In this document: piece by piece, positions 35,704-45,882 of the stretch
Position numbering within the stretch: position 1 is the stretch's first letter
How the letters are laid out: each line of letters begins with the position of its first letter
NCBI RefSeq assembly: GCF_010820555.1
Contig: NZ_JAAIKD010000001.1
Span: 535,885 to 599,884, forward strand
DNA from: Psychroflexus aurantiacus
GTDB lineage: Bacteria; Bacteroidota; Bacteroidia; Flavobacteriales; Flavobacteriaceae
DNA length: 64,000 nt
Direction of reading: 5' to 3'
Notes under the pieces: model-generated
The model's database searches: none
What the model was told of the DNA's origin: nothing
The model's input: only the letters and a program-made list of their open reading frames with translations
Translations under genes and position numbers: made by a program

Positions 35704-36651
35704 ATGCCTTCTAAGATATTAATTGTTGGTGCCTGTGGACAAATTGGCTCTGAACTCACTCTTGCTTTACGAAACATTCATGGTGAACATGCGGTGATTG
35801 CCAGCGATATAAAACCTTCCACTTCTCCGGAACTCGCTTCCGGGCCTTTTGAAATTCTGGATGCTACAGATTACGACAGCTTTAAAGCTGTAGTTACCAC
35901 ACATAACATCGATACCGTGTATATGATGGCGGCGATGTTAAGCGGTACCGCAGAAAAATTTCCGGAAAAGGGCTGGGATCTTAACATGACCTCCTTATTC
36001 AATGTTCTGAACTTAGGGAAGGAAAAATTAGTAACTAAGATTTTCTGGCCCTCCAGTATTGCAGTTTTTGGACCTACAACCCCCAAAACTGATGCACCAC
36101 AACAAACCATCATGGAGCCAACAACCGTTTATGGCATAAGCAAACAAGCCGGAGAACGCTGGTGTGCTTATTACTATAAGCGTTATGGTGTGGACGTCAG
36201 AAGTATTCGCTATCCGGGCTTAATCAGTTATAAAAACCCTCCCGGGGGTGGAACTACCGATTATGCTATCGAAATCTTTCACGAAGCTTTAAAGTCAGTT
36301 AGCTATACTTCGTTTTTATCTAAAGATGCAGCTTTGCCCATGATGTATATGGATGATGCTATACAGGCGACCATAGCCATAATGGATGCTCCAGCCGAAT
36401 CTATCAAAATAAGATCCTCGTATAACCTGGCCGGACTAAGTTTTACGCCTGAAGAACTTTACGCTGAAATTAAAAATTACATTCCTGATTTTGAAATTAA
36501 TTATGAACCTGATTTCAGACAGGCTATAGCGGATTCCTGGCCGGACAGTATTGATGATTCTGAAGCTAAATCAGACTGGGGATGGAAAAAGGATTATGAC
36601 CTTGAAATGACTGTAAAAGCCATGCTTGCAGGTGTAAAATCACTGGAATAG
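35704..36651 (+). CDS. NAD-dependent L-threonine 3-dehydrogenase (epimerase-like type)
   Basis: This extended short-chain dehydrogenase probably oxidises L-threonine to 2-amino-3-ketobutyrate. The NAD-binding loop is VGACGQIGSEL at about residues 8-18. The catalytic Tyr-Lys pair is in VYGISKQAGERW, and the substrate region GLISYKNPPGGGTTDYA is characteristic of the flavobacterial enzyme type. The length of 315 residues agrees. It has its own promoter and a terminator 40 bp after the stop. It could be a related epimerase, but the GGGTTDYA loop favours the dehydrogenase. Confidence 0.87.
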   Translation: MPSKILIVGACGQIGSELTLALRNIHGEHAVIASDIKPSTSPELASGPFEILDATDYDSFKAVVTTHNIDTVYMMAAMLSGTAEKFPEKGWDLNMTSLFNVLNLGKEKLVTKIFWPSSIAVFGPTTPKTDAPQQTIMEPTTVYGISKQAGERWCAYYYKRYGVDVRSIRYPGLISYKNPPGGGTTDYAIEIFHEALKSVSYTSFLSKDAALPMMYMDDAIQATIAIMDAPAESIKIRSSYNLAGLSFTPEELYAEIKNYIPDFEINYEPDFRQAIADSWPDSIDDSEAKSDWGWKKDYDLEMTVKAMLAGVKSLE

Positions 36652-36690
36652 GAATTGTAATAGTTGATTTTGAAATGCCTTTAAAAAATA

Positions 36691-36716
36691 AGACACCTGT
36701 TCATATGCAGGTGTCT
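36691..36716 (+). terminator. intrinsic terminator after threonine dehydrogenase
   Basis: AGACACCTG pairs with CAGGTGTCT across an 8-nt loop, followed by TTATTT. Confidence 0.75.
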
Positions 36717-36830
36717 TTATTTACGGAGATTTGGATGAAGCTCCACTAAATATCTTTTTCTTGTGCAAATTTACATTCAATTGTTCTTTTTATTATATTT
36801 ATATGCCTAAACGTCATAAATTGTCCAAAC

Positions 36831-37748
36831 ATGAGCGAACACTTAAAGCGCCTGTCTTTTATCGCCAATACGCTCAGGGAACATGAATACACTTCAGAAC
36901 AACTCATACTGAATCTGGCAGAGGAGGGTTTTAGGGTTTCACAGCGACAATTGCAAAGAGATCTCAAATCCTTACAGCATATCTTAACGCATAAGGAGAA
37001 TCTAAAAAGTTACTTTTCAGAGGGGAAGAAGTATTTCTATATTAAACTGTTAATTGAGCCGAACCTTAAGCCTATCGGTTTTGATTCTGTTTATACTGAA
37101 GCGACGCGTTTTTATTATCAGCATCTCGATTCGCATAAAATGAAAGTTTTAGAACGAATTGAAACCGCGATTTATCAAAGAAAGACCTTAGAAATTCAAT
37201 TTGTTAAGGATGATGAAACCGGGCACAATATAGACCTGGATGCTTCTAAACTGATGGTTTACCCCATAAAATTGATTCTTCACAGAGCTTCCTATTATCT
37301 GGCCTGCATGAATTGTAAAACCGAACATGTTGAAATTTACGGGATTCGTCAATTGGTAAAGATCACACTTGGCAAATCCTTTTCAAATTTTCAAGACATG
37401 AGATCCACAGTAGATCAGGAACTCAGTAAACGCTTTGGTGTTAGCAAAAATATAAATGATAGTCTATATGATATAGAAGTTGAGTTTACATCTGCTACAG
37501 GACGTTTTATTGAAGATCATCACTGGCACCCTTCACAGAAAATAACCAAAACAAATGCTACCTATACAATGCACATGCGTTGTGGAATTAACAGGGAACT
37601 GATGGGCTGGTTAATGCTTTGGATGTACAATGTCAGAATCATAAGGCCAAAGATTCTGAAATCCATCTATAAAAAATCCTTACAGGAGTGTGCGTCCACA
37701 CAGAATAAAGAAACGCCTTTTGTGTACAGGAATATATTTAAGAGTTAG
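36831..37748 (+). CDS. WYL-domain transcriptional regulator
   Basis: The N-terminal winged helix at about residues 5-60 reads RVSQRQLQRDLKSLQHIL. The middle is a WYL-type sensor domain (RKTLEIQFVKDDETGH; VYPIKLILHRASYYLACMN; VEIYGIRQLVKITLGKSF). The C-terminal extension includes FIEDHHWHPSQKI. Such regulators often sense nucleic-acid or nucleotide ligands and commonly accompany defence loci, but no defence genes are adjacent here. It is transcribed alone. Confidence 0.83.
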   Translation: MSEHLKRLSFIANTLREHEYTSEQLILNLAEEGFRVSQRQLQRDLKSLQHILTHKENLKSYFSEGKKYFYIKLLIEPNLKPIGFDSVYTEATRFYYQHLDSHKMKVLERIETAIYQRKTLEIQFVKDDETGHNIDLDASKLMVYPIKLILHRASYYLACMNCKTEHVEIYGIRQLVKITLGKSFSNFQDMRSTVDQELSKRFGVSKNINDSLYDIEVEFTSATGRFIEDHHWHPSQKITKTNATYTMHMRCGINRELMGWLMLWMYNVRIIRPKILKSIYKKSLQECASTQNKETPFVYRNIFKS

Positions 37749-37890
37749 TTTTAAGCTTGACCCGTTCTATTGCTTTAATTTTTTTGTGTTAAACAAACTG
37801 TAGTTTGGTAATCCATTTTCCAAGACCCTTCTATCAAAAGTGGTATCCAAAGCATTTATTTATATTTGGAGCACTACAAATGTTCAACGT

Positions 37891-39177
37891 ATGAAATATC
37901 AGACTCTGTTTTTAATCCTAATGTCGGTCATGACTTCACTGGCTCAGGAAATTACTTCGAAAGAAGAACAAATGCTAGCTTTTTTAGAGGCTAATACACA
38001 GGAACAGATAAACTTTCTGGAACAAACAGTCAATATCAATAGTGGTACACTAAACCTCGAAGGCGTTCATAAAGTAGGAATGTTATACAAAAAAGAACTG
38101 GAGGATTTAGGTTTTGACACCCGGTGGATAAGCATGCCCGATAGTTTGAACAGAGCAGGTCATCTTTTTGCAGAAATTAAAGGCGGGAGCGGAAAAACTA
38201 TATTATTGATAGGTCATCTGGATACCGTTTTTGAGCAAGATCACGAGTTTCAATCCTTCTCACGCACCGGTGATACTGCAGAAGGCCCTGGGACAAATGA
38301 TATGAAAGGAGGGAATGCCATCATCATTTATGCCCTCAAAGCATTGCAGGCTGCCGGTGAACTGAAAGGCAAAAATATCATTGTAGCCTTTACCGGCGAC
38401 GAAGAAAAACCGGGGAAACCATTAAGTGTAAGTCGGTATGATCTTGTAGAAGCAGGAAAAAAAGCAGATATCGCTTTGGGTTTTGAAACCGCCTCCGGAA
38501 TGAATTATGCTACGGTAGCGAGAAGAGGTTCCAGCGGTTGGACTTTGAAGGTGAAAGGAAAGCAGGCGCACTCGTCGGGTGTTTTTAGCGAAAATACCGG
38601 GGCAGGAGCCATTTTTGAAGCCGCAAGGATACTCCATTCGTTTTATGAGGATGTCAAAGGAGAGGACCTCTTAAGCTTCAATCCTGGTGTCATTCTGGGA
38701 GGAACCAAGGTGAGTTACGATACTGACACCTCTACGGGGACCGCTTTTGGAAAAACTAATGTTGTCGCGAGTGAACTTGAAGTTTATGGGGGTTTGCGTT
38801 TTATTTCTGAAGCGCAGAAAGAAAAAACGCGAAACAAGATGAGAGCGATTGTAAAAAACAATTTACCTCAGACTTCTGCGGTTATCAGTTTTTCAGATGC
38901 ATACCCGGCCATGGAGCCCACCGAAGGAAATGCAAAACTTCTTGAGGTCTTAGATGCGGTCAGTCAGAACCTCGGGTTTGGTGAAGTTAAGGCTTACGAC
39001 CCGGGGAAGCGTGGAGCTGCCGATATTTCGTTTATAGCACAGTACGTGGATGGTTTAGATGGTCTGGGAGCCATGGGTAGTGGTGCTCACTCCCCGTCGG
39101 AGACGGTTAATCTTGAAACTTTCATTCCCTTGACCCAACGCGCCGCACTGCTGATTCATCGCCTTGGCAGCGAATAG
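37891..39177 (+). CDS. secreted M20 family metallopeptidase (glutamate carboxypeptidase-like)
   Basis: The ATG at 37891 gives a signal peptide (MKYQTLFLILMSVMTSLAQ); the frame extends 17 codons further upstream without one. The zinc-binding and catalytic residues are in LLIGHLDTVFEQDHEF, EGPGTNDMKGGNAI and AFTGDEEKPGKP. The dimerisation domain includes GKQAHSSGVF, and the last zinc ligand is in MGSGAHSPSETV. The length fits. The enzyme removes C-terminal residues from short peptides or folate-like substrates. It ends before a strong terminator. Confidence 0.9.
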   Translation: MKYQTLFLILMSVMTSLAQEITSKEEQMLAFLEANTQEQINFLEQTVNINSGTLNLEGVHKVGMLYKKELEDLGFDTRWISMPDSLNRAGHLFAEIKGGSGKTILLIGHLDTVFEQDHEFQSFSRTGDTAEGPGTNDMKGGNAIIIYALKALQAAGELKGKNIIVAFTGDEEKPGKPLSVSRYDLVEAGKKADIALGFETASGMNYATVARRGSSGWTLKVKGKQAHSSGVFSENTGAGAIFEAARILHSFYEDVKGEDLLSFNPGVILGGTKVSYDTDTSTGTAFGKTNVVASELEVYGGLRFISEAQKEKTRNKMRAIVKNNLPQTSAVISFSDAYPAMEPTEGNAKLLEVLDAVSQNLGFGEVKAYDPGKRGAADISFIAQYVDGLDGLGAMGSGAHSPSETVNLETFIPLTQRAALLIHRLGSE

Positions 39178-39325
39178 AGTGTTTAGCAGGAATGAAACTG
39201 GTTTAATTCTATCGAAAATTATCTGCCTTTGCCGGCAAGATAAATAGGCTCAGCAACATTCTGCAAGTTGTCCTTTTGATCAAGGAATCTGCTTATCACA
39301 TTTTCAAAGAAATTACATACAATCA

Positions 39326-39362
39326 AAAAAAGCGTTTTGGATGTTCTCCAAAACGCTTTTTT
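39326..39362. terminator. strong intrinsic terminator between convergent genes
   Basis: AAAAAAGCGTTTTGGA and its complement form a 16-bp stem with a 5-nt loop. T- and A-runs on both sides serve the M20 gene and the sdh operon. Confidence 0.85.
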
Positions 39363-39386
39363 AATCTAAATCAGTTTATCTAAAGT

Positions 39387-40133
39387 CTATCCGGCAACGC
39401 TTGCGCTTAGATATTCCCTGTTCATTCTGGCGATATTTTCTAGGGAAATACCTTTTGGACATTCAATTTCACAGGCACCCGTGTTGGTACAGTTACCAAA
39501 ACCTTCTTTATCCATCTGATGAACCATGTTTAAGACCCGCTCATGTGCTTCGATTTCACCCTGAGGCAACAGGGCAAACTGAGATACCTTAGCGGAAGTA
39601 AACAGCATGGCACTTGCATTTTTACAAGCCGCCACACAGGCTCCACAGCCAATACAGGTTGCTGCATAGAAAGCATCATCTGCGTTCTCTTTTTCAATAG
39701 GAATGGAGTTGGCATCCTGGGTGTTACCAGAGGTGTTTACAGAAATATATCCTCCTGCATGCTGTATTCTGTCAAAAGCAGATCTGTCGATAACCAAATC
39801 CTTAATCACAGGAAAGGCGGTAGCTCTAAAAGGCTCAATAACGATTTCATCTCCATCGTTAAACTTCCTCATGTGGAGCTGACAGGTGGTTATAAGTCGG
39901 TCTGGACCATGAGGTTCCCCGTTAATTTGTAATGAACAAGACCCGCATATTCCTTCTCTGCAATCGTGGTCAAATTCGATAGGTTCCTGGCCCTCGTTTA
40001 TCAAATCATTATTGACGACATCGAGCATTTCCAAAAATGACATATCGCCATCTATTCCATCTACATCGTAGTTTTGAAATCCTCCTTTAGCACTGGCATC
40101 TTCCTGACGCCATATTTTTAGTTTAAGCTTCAT
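39387..40133 (-). CDS. sdhB: succinate dehydrogenase / fumarate reductase iron-sulfur subunit
   Basis: SdhB passes electrons from the flavoprotein to quinone. The [2Fe-2S] motif is CREGICGSC at about residue 58. The second and third clusters use [12 protein letters not shown] and [15 protein letters not shown]. The length of 248 residues fits. It is last in the sdhC-sdhA-sdhB operon, 7 bp after sdhA. Confidence 0.95.
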   Translation of the reverse strand: MKLKLKIWRQEDASAKGGFQNYDVDGIDGDMSFLEMLDVVNNDLINEGQEPIEFDHDCREGICGSCSLQINGEPHGPDRLITTCQLHMRKFNDGDEIVIEPFRATAFPVIKDLVIDRSAFDRIQHAGGYISVNTSGNTQDANSIPIEKENADDAFYAATCIGCGACVAACKNASAMLFTSAKVSQFALLPQGEIEAHERVLNMVHQMDKEGFGNCTNTGACEIECPKGISLENIARMNREYLSASVAG

Positions 40134-40140
40134 AAGTCAA

Positions 40141-42144
40141 TTATTTATAGCTTCTTGTTTTTAATTCAATATTTTCAAACTCCAGCTGTTCTTTGTGAAG
40201 TTTTGCATCCCTTGGGTTTCCAACATACTCCCAGGCAGAGACAAATCTGTAATTTTCATCATCTCTTAAAGCTTCGCCGTCTTCCGTTTGATACTCTTCT
40301 CTAAAGTGGCCTCCGCAGGACTCATTTCTTTCCAAAGCATCTTTAGCAAACAATTCTCCCAGTTCAAGGAAATCTGCAACCCTACCTGCTTTTTCGAGTT
40401 CCTGATTTTTAGCTTCTGCCTTACCGGTCAGCTTCACATTAGCCCAGAAATCCTCTCTCAATGCTTTGATTTCCTCCATGGCTTCCTTAAGCTCTTTCTC
40501 ATTACGAGACATACCGCATTTATTCCACATGATTTTACCTAATTTCTTATGGTAATAATCCACAGGGTTTTTGCCATTTGCTTTAAACAGCTTTTGTATT
40601 CTTTCTTTAACTTCTTTTTCAGCCGTTTCAAACTCTTCCGTATCTGTTGAAATAGGTCCGGTTCTAATATCATCTGCCAGATAATCGCCAATCGTGTATG
40701 GCAATACGAAGTAGCCATCGGCCAAGCCCTGCATCAATGCAGAAGCTCCAAGTCGGTTAGCGCCATGATCGGAAAAGTTCGCTTCCCCGGCAGCATAGCA
40801 GCCCGGGATGGTGGTCATCAGGTTATAATCTACCCAAAGTCCGCCCATGGTATAATGGACAGCAGGGAAAATCATCATTGGTGTTTTGTATGGATTCTGA
40901 TCTGTAATTTTCTCATACATTTCAAATAAGTTACCATATTTAGACTCAACCACTTCTTCACCCAGTTTTATAATTTCTTCCTGGCTTGGGTTTTTGTGCC
41001 CGGATGTAAATGCTTTTTCTTTTCCATAACGCTCTATAGCAGCTTTAAAATCCAGATAAACCGCCTGTCCTGTTTTATTAACACCATAGCCTTCGTCACA
41101 GCGTTCTTTGGCAGCTCTCGAAGCCACATCTCGTGGAACCAGGTTACCAAACGCAGGATACCTGCGTTCTAAATAATAATCTCTATCGTCTTCAGCAATT
41201 TCTGTAGGTTTCAATTTGCCTTCACGAATTGCTTCAGCATCTTCTTTCTTTTTAGGTACCCAGATACGACCATCATTCCTTAGGGATTCTGACATCAACG
41301 TCAGTTTGGACTGCAAGTCACCAGAAACAGGAATACAAGTCGGGTGAATTTGTGTAAAGCATGGATTGGCAAAGAAAGCACCTTTTTTGTGCGCTCTCCA
41401 GGCGGCCATCACATTACTTCCCATGGCATTTGTTGAGAGGTAAAAGACGTTTCCATAACCTCCTGAAGCTAAAACCACAGCATGGGCAGAGTGTCTTTCA
41501 ATTTCTCCAGTAACTAAGTCACGGGCAATAATACCTCTGGCTTTTCCATCCACAAGGACCAAATCCATCATTTCGTGTCTGTTGAAGGTCTGGATTTTAC
41601 CTCTGTTGATTTGTCTGTTCATGGCCGAATAAGCGCCTAGCAGCAATTGCTGCCCGGTTTGGCCTTTGGCATAAAACGTTCTTGAAACCAAAACCCCTCC
41701 AAAGGAACGGTTATCTAAAAGACCCCCATATTCTCTGGCAAAAGGAACCCCCTGAGCCACACACTGGTCGATGATGTTTCCAGAAACTTCTGCAAGTCGG
41801 TACACATTGGCTTCTCTGGACCTGTAGTCGCCTCCTTTTACAGTGTCATAAAACAATCTGTAGTCGGAGTCACCGTCCCCCTGGTAATTCTTGGAGGCAT
41901 TGATTCCGCCCTGAGCCGCAATAGAGTGGGCACGACGAGGAGAATCCTGGTAACAAAATGTCTTTACGTTGTATCCAAGCTCTGCAAAGGTTGCAGCAGC
42001 ACTACCACCGGCCAGGCCAGTTCCCACAACAATAATATCGATATTCCGTTTGTTGGCGGGATTAACCAGGTTGATTTCGTTTTTATGCTTAGTCCATTTT
42101 TTTTCAATTGGACCATCTGGTATTTTTGATTCTAAAACTGACAT
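40141..42144 (-). CDS. sdhA: succinate dehydrogenase / fumarate reductase flavoprotein subunit
   Basis: SdhA oxidises succinate with covalently bound FAD. The FAD-binding loop reads [19 protein letters not shown] at about residues 40-58. [15 protein letters not shown] carries the histidine that usually links FAD. The active-site region [15 protein letters not shown] and the C-terminal motif [15 protein letters not shown] are present. The length of 667 residues is typical of the b558 type. It lies 11 bp after sdhC. Confidence 0.95.
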   Translation of the reverse strand: MSVLESKIPDGPIEKKWTKHKNEINLVNPANKRNIDIIVVGTGLAGGSAAATFAELGYNVKTFCYQDSPRRAHSIAAQGGINASKNYQGDGDSDYRLFYDTVKGGDYRSREANVYRLAEVSGNIIDQCVAQGVPFAREYGGLLDNRSFGGVLVSRTFYAKGQTGQQLLLGAYSAMNRQINRGKIQTFNRHEMMDLVLVDGKARGIIARDLVTGEIERHSAHAVVLASGGYGNVFYLSTNAMGSNVMAAWRAHKKGAFFANPCFTQIHPTCIPVSGDLQSKLTLMSESLRNDGRIWVPKKKEDAEAIREGKLKPTEIAEDDRDYYLERRYPAFGNLVPRDVASRAAKERCDEGYGVNKTGQAVYLDFKAAIERYGKEKAFTSGHKNPSQEEIIKLGEEVVESKYGNLFEMYEKITDQNPYKTPMMIFPAVHYTMGGLWVDYNLMTTIPGCYAAGEANFSDHGANRLGASALMQGLADGYFVLPYTIGDYLADDIRTGPISTDTEEFETAEKEVKERIQKLFKANGKNPVDYYHKKLGKIMWNKCGMSRNEKELKEAMEEIKALREDFWANVKLTGKAEAKNQELEKAGRVADFLELGELFAKDALERNESCGGHFREEYQTEDGEALRDDENYRFVSAWEYVGNPRDAKLHKEQLEFENIELKTRSYK

Positions 42145-42155
42145 AATCCTTTCGC

Positions 42156-42854
42156 TTATAAGTTATTAAAATAATGATAGAGTGCTATAAATACAAAACC
42201 CATTGGAATAACAACGGCAAAGGCTGTCGTGAATTTACGAATGAATCGGGACGTACCGCTTTTATATCCGCCTAAACCTTCCTGATACTTGTTTTTTGTT
42301 CCCAGAGACTGAAAGGAAGAAGCGAAGCCGTGTAATAAATGTAACATCAGGAAAATAAAAGAGAGGGCATATAGACCTGTTCTGATGGGATCGCCTGCAA
42401 ATTTTGCAATGGTTTCATCGTAATATCTGGTGGGATCATCCGGGTGAGATTCTACATATTTATGAACCAGTTCCGGAATCCAGAAGTCATAAAAGTGTAA
42501 ACCTAAAAACGCCAATACCACAATTCCGGATATAATCATATTTCTGGACATCCAGGTGGAGTTGGCTGCCCCATTGTACTTGTTATATTTTATTTTTCTA
42601 GCCTTGCTATTCCTAATTTCAAGGACAAATCCCATAACGAAGTGAAAAACAACACCTGCAATCAAGATGGGCTGAAGTATGGCCTGAACCACAAAATTGG
42701 TTCCCATGAAATGGGAAATCTCATTAAATGTGGAAGGGCTTACCACAGAGGTAAAGTTAATTGTAAAGTGTTGAGCTAAAAAAAGGACTAAGAAAAGTCC
42801 TGAAAGAGCCATAGCAACTTTCCTTGCTATTGATGTTTTGCTTATTCCAGCCAT
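42156..42854 (-). CDS. sdhC: succinate dehydrogenase cytochrome b558 subunit
   Basis: This membrane anchor holds two haems and reduces menaquinone. Five hydrophobic helices are visible, with haem-ligand-like histidines in [33 protein letters not shown] and [12 protein letters not shown]. The ATG at 42854 is chosen because the frame's 14-codon extension adds only a polar, cysteine-containing leader. It is first in sdhCAB, with a promoter element 22 bp upstream. Confidence 0.92.
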   Translation of the reverse strand: MAGISKTSIARKVAMALSGLFLVLFLAQHFTINFTSVVSPSTFNEISHFMGTNFVVQAILQPILIAGVVFHFVMGFVLEIRNSKARKIKYNKYNGAANSTWMSRNMIISGIVVLAFLGLHFYDFWIPELVHKYVESHPDDPTRYYDETIAKFAGDPIRTGLYALSFIFLMLHLLHGFASSFQSLGTKNKYQEGLGGYKSGTSRFIRKFTTAFAVVIPMGFVFIALYHYFNNL

Positions 42855-42875
42855 TATTTTGTATTTGATTTTGTG

Positions 42876-42883
42876 CAAAAATA
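42876..42883 (-). promoter_or_regulatory. -7 element of the sdhCAB operon
   Basis: On the minus strand TATTTTTG matches TAnnTTTG and lies 21 bp before the sdhC start codon. Confidence 0.45.
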
Positions 42884-43095
42884 CGCTACACAGCACTCTG
42901 AAACAAATGAAGTCAAGGATTTACGTATAATTTAGAATAGTTTTAAAGCCTTTTGAACCTAAATCACGAAAACCTTGTCGTTGAACTTCTTTTTAAGGCT
43001 CAGATAGGTTTCTGAATTGTTAAAAATTGCTTTGAGTCTTAACGTTATTTGGATAAAATGTTAAAAAATTTAATATTTGCCAAAAGGATTATTTT

Positions 43096-44685
43096 ATGAC
43101 TTTAAGACATTTAATGCTTTTGATTCTGCTGATAGGTATTAATATCATTAATGCACAACCTTCATCTCACACTACCGCTAAAGCTTATTATGATAAAGCT
43201 GTAGCATTTGAATCACAAAACATCGATTCGACACTTTTTTATGTGGAGAAGGCCTATCAAAATTTAAAATCCAGAGATACCACCCATCTGCTTTTTGCTG
43301 ATATCCTGAATCAGTACGGGAGAGTCTATTATTTAAAACAGGATTTTAAAACCGCCTATGCTTACTTTGAGCGTGTTTATGAATTATCCTTATCCATAGG
43401 CGAAGAAGCTAATGCCTTTAAGGTGAAAGTGAATATGGCGATTTGCAATCGACAACGGGATGAGCCGGAAAAAGCCTTGACCGATTTTTTTGATGTGGTG
43501 ACTTATTACGAAAAAACAGCACCAGACGATATTAATCTTGGCAAAACCTATTTTAATATAGCAGATTTGTATTTTTTGAATAACCAGCATGAAAATGCTG
43601 AGGTATACTATAAAAAATCCGAACCTTTTTTTGAGGCTATTCCTAGGTTTCAATACCAGCTTATCACCAATCGGATAGGGAATTTCAATAACTTCAACTT
43701 AAAAAAGTCCCTAGATATTATTGAAGCTTTTGAGAATTCAACACCTATTGATTCGGTTCCCAAAGCTATTAGAGCAAGCCTTTTCAATAATATGGGGCAA
43801 ACCATGGTGAGAAGTGAAAACTATCAGAAAGCTTTGTTTTACAATTTCGCATCCTTGAGAGCTAAGAAAGATACCGGAGTGAAATTTGGTCTGGCCAACC
43901 AATATAACAATATTGCGGATGTATATATTAAAACGAAAACTTATCCTCTTGCGATTCATTATTTAGACACTGCTCTAAGCCTTGCCTCGAGTCACAGGCA
44001 GAAATTCCAAATCCTTAAAAATCTTCAGTTAGCACATGAAAAAACCCAAAATTTTAAAAAATCTTTGGACTATGCCAATAGATATATTGCTCTAAAGGAC
44101 AGCCTAAACGAAGTTTTAACCCAAAAGGAAATCGCCAGTTTAGGAATCGATTATGATGTTAAGACCAAAGATGAATTTATTAATAAGGTCAAAAACCTGT
44201 CTACAACCTACAAAACAATTATTCTGGTTTTAGTTATTTTAAGTCTGTTTGTCTTAGGGGTATTATATAATAAGAACAAAACGGCTAAGTTAGAAGTTAT
44301 TCAGTTACAGAATGAGTTAGAGAAATATAAGACTAATCAGGTTTCCGCTGAGAAGTCCTCAAAACCATCAAAACTTGTTTTGAATAACAAGCGCATTATC
44401 AATTTGGACAAACTGCTTTATATCAAATCCAGCGGTCATTATATTGAACTCTATCTCGTAGACGAAAGCCAGCCGGAACTCGACCGTAAATCATTAAGTA
44501 AAATTATTGAAGAATTACCTGGTGATCGTTTTATACGCATTCATAAATCTTATATCGTGAATATGGAATTTATCAAAATTATTAATTCCAAAGAACTTAT
44601 GCTTACCAATGGCGTGTGGCTAAAATTATCCAGAACCTATAAAGACGAGCTGAAAGCCAGACTGCATCTAAAAGACGAGGCTTAA
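43096..44685 (+). CDS. membrane-spanning TPR-LytTR one-component regulator
   Basis: A signal-peptide-like N-terminus (residues 1-20) leads to a TPR array at about 25-340 with typical motifs such as AYYDKAVAFESQNIDS and ADILNQYGRVYYLKQDFKTA. A single transmembrane helix lies at about 375-393 (IILVLVILSLFVLGVLY). A short coiled coil follows. The C-terminal 100 residues are a LytTR DNA-binding domain (LLYIKSSGHYIELYL; FIRIHKSYIVNM; LKLSRTYKDEL). The layout suggests that periplasmic TPRs sense something and the cytoplasmic LytTR acts on DNA. The next gene and the 49.8-kb operon carry matching direct-repeat boxes, so these are the proposed targets. Confidence 0.88.
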   Translation: MTLRHLMLLILLIGINIINAQPSSHTTAKAYYDKAVAFESQNIDSTLFYVEKAYQNLKSRDTTHLLFADILNQYGRVYYLKQDFKTAYAYFERVYELSLSIGEEANAFKVKVNMAICNRQRDEPEKALTDFFDVVTYYEKTAPDDINLGKTYFNIADLYFLNNQHENAEVYYKKSEPFFEAIPRFQYQLITNRIGNFNNFNLKKSLDIIEAFENSTPIDSVPKAIRASLFNNMGQTMVRSENYQKALFYNFASLRAKKDTGVKFGLANQYNNIADVYIKTKTYPLAIHYLDTALSLASSHRQKFQILKNLQLAHEKTQNFKKSLDYANRYIALKDSLNEVLTQKEIASLGIDYDVKTKDEFINKVKNLSTTYKTIILVLVILSLFVLGVLYNKNKTAKLEVIQLQNELEKYKTNQVSAEKSSKPSKLVLNNKRIINLDKLLYIKSSGHYIELYLVDESQPELDRKSLSKIIEELPGDRFIRIHKSYIVNMEFIKIINSKELMLTNGVWLKLSRTYKDELKARLHLKDEA

Positions 44686-44702
44686 GTTTTTGAAACTGCG
44701 TT

Positions 44703-44778
44703 TCATGATGTTTTTTGTGCAGTTCGTGACAAACCAGGCGGGTTTATTGGGTTTTGACAGGTCATTCTTATAGATTCG
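44703..44778 (+). promoter_or_regulatory. direct-repeat box A (probable LytTR site) and -7 element
   Basis: TCATGAT at 44703 and TCGTGAC at 44724 are direct repeats 21 bp apart, that is two DNA turns. They frame TTTTGTGCAGTTCGTGAC. Thirty-seven bp after the box ends is TAGATTCG (44771-44778), close to TAnnTTTG. The same box, at the same distance from TAGATTTG, precedes the operon at 49855. LytTR proteins such as AgrA are known to bind 9-bp direct repeats with a 12-bp spacer, which fits this spacing. Assignment to the adjacent regulator is inference. Confidence 0.65.
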
Positions 44779-44802
44779 ATACCTAATTTAAAATCAAATC
44801 CG

Positions 44803-45201
44803 ATGAAAAGCCTTAACATCTTAGCCTTGATTCTCTTTTTAGGAGGAACTCAACTTTGCGTCGCACAAGGAAAAATCACCGACTTTAAATCGGTGATTCA
44901 GGAAGCAGAATACGGCGGAGTGGAAGTGGTCATCAAACCTCTTGCTTTTGACCCTAGCCAAAAAGACTACAAATCCTACAAGCATAAGTATGGAGTAAGA
45001 ATATGCTATACGGTGAAGGGAAACAAAAAAGCAGCCAGACAGGACATGTCTTTTAAAATTCATAATACAGGAGAATTCTCTTACCGGCTTGCTTATGGAA
45101 GCTCTTATAAGCCCAGTGATGTGAATATAACCGATATCCAGTACTTCAATATGGAAGACACCCCCAAAAGCCAGTGGCCGCGTAAAGAAGATTGTTTTTA
45201 A
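44803..45201 (+). CDS. small secreted protein, predicted LytTR target
   Basis: I do not recognise the family. The signal peptide ends near residue 22 (GGTQLCVAQ). The mature part of 110 residues is basic and beta-rich (YGVRICYTVKGNKKAARQDM; NITDIQYFNMEDTPKSQWP) and carries two cysteines, one of them next to the C-terminus. It starts 25 bp after the -7 element and is followed 15 bp later by a lipoprotein gene, so both probably share the box-A promoter. Confidence 0.7.
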   Translation: MKSLNILALILFLGGTQLCVAQGKITDFKSVIQEAEYGGVEVVIKPLAFDPSQKDYKSYKHKYGVRICYTVKGNKKAARQDMSFKIHNTGEFSYRLAYGSSYKPSDVNITDIQYFNMEDTPKSQWPRKEDCF

Positions 45202-45216
45202 CCTAAAACCAAGATC

Positions 45217-45759
45217 ATGAAAAATGTATTTTACTTACTGTTTGTAGCCTGCTTACTTTTCTATTCCTGTGAAGGACTTTTTGAGACTGAAGAAGAACTC
45301 ACAGAGCTTCCTGATGTAGAAACTAAAATTTTTGTAAAGCAGTATTTTTACACCTCAGGGAATTTCGGGAGTATAGAATATATTCCACAGAGCTTTTCCT
45401 GGGATGAAGAGGGTATTGCATTAACCGATATAGAACCCGGTGATTTTGTTCAAACCATCCGGCTTAAAAATTTCAACACAACGGGAACCACTTATATAGA
45501 GTTTGATGAAAATTCGTCCATTGTAGGAGAATTTGTCACCAAGGAAAACGGTTCCAATAGATTATATCGAACTAACATTGAAGTTACGTTTTGGGAAAAT
45601 TACCTACAGGGAGGCTATATTGACATTACAGCGTATGACTCCACACGTCAAACCATCAGTGGAGAAATACAGTTTACAGCCTGGCGATGGGATAATCAGT
45701 TAAACAGAGAAGTTTCATTCGGCCTCAATATTCAATTTCAAGATTTACAAAAGTCATAA
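45217..45759 (+). CDS. lipoprotein, second gene of the LytTR-box operon
   Basis: The signal ends LLFYSCEG with a lipobox cysteine. The mature part is rich in acidic and aromatic residues, with beta-type repeats (TYIEFDENSSIVGEFVT; GGYIDITAYDSTRQTISGEI), and resembles a small beta-sandwich exported domain. The family is not known to me. About 30 further codons stay open in the same frame beyond the stop, without a start of their own. Confidence 0.68.
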   Translation: MKNVFYLLFVACLLFYSCEGLFETEEELTELPDVETKIFVKQYFYTSGNFGSIEYIPQSFSWDEEGIALTDIEPGDFVQTIRLKNFNTTGTTYIEFDENSSIVGEFVTKENGSNRLYRTNIEVTFWENYLQGGYIDITAYDSTRQTISGEIQFTAWRWDNQLNREVSFGLNIQFQDLQKS

Positions 45760-45882
45760 CCTGATGAAGTCCTAGCGGAACTAAAAACTATTATTCTGTT
45801 CCAATATGATAAGGCAAGTGTGGAAAAAGATGCGGTAAGCTGTTTTTTGGAGACGATAATTACATTATACAATTGAGGTAAT

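Noticed and set aside
45760-45866. In-frame continuation of about 30 codons beyond the lipoprotein stop at 45759
   Set aside because: It has no start codon and no recognisable motif. It may be an eroded extension of the lipoprotein gene, but I cannot support a separate gene.
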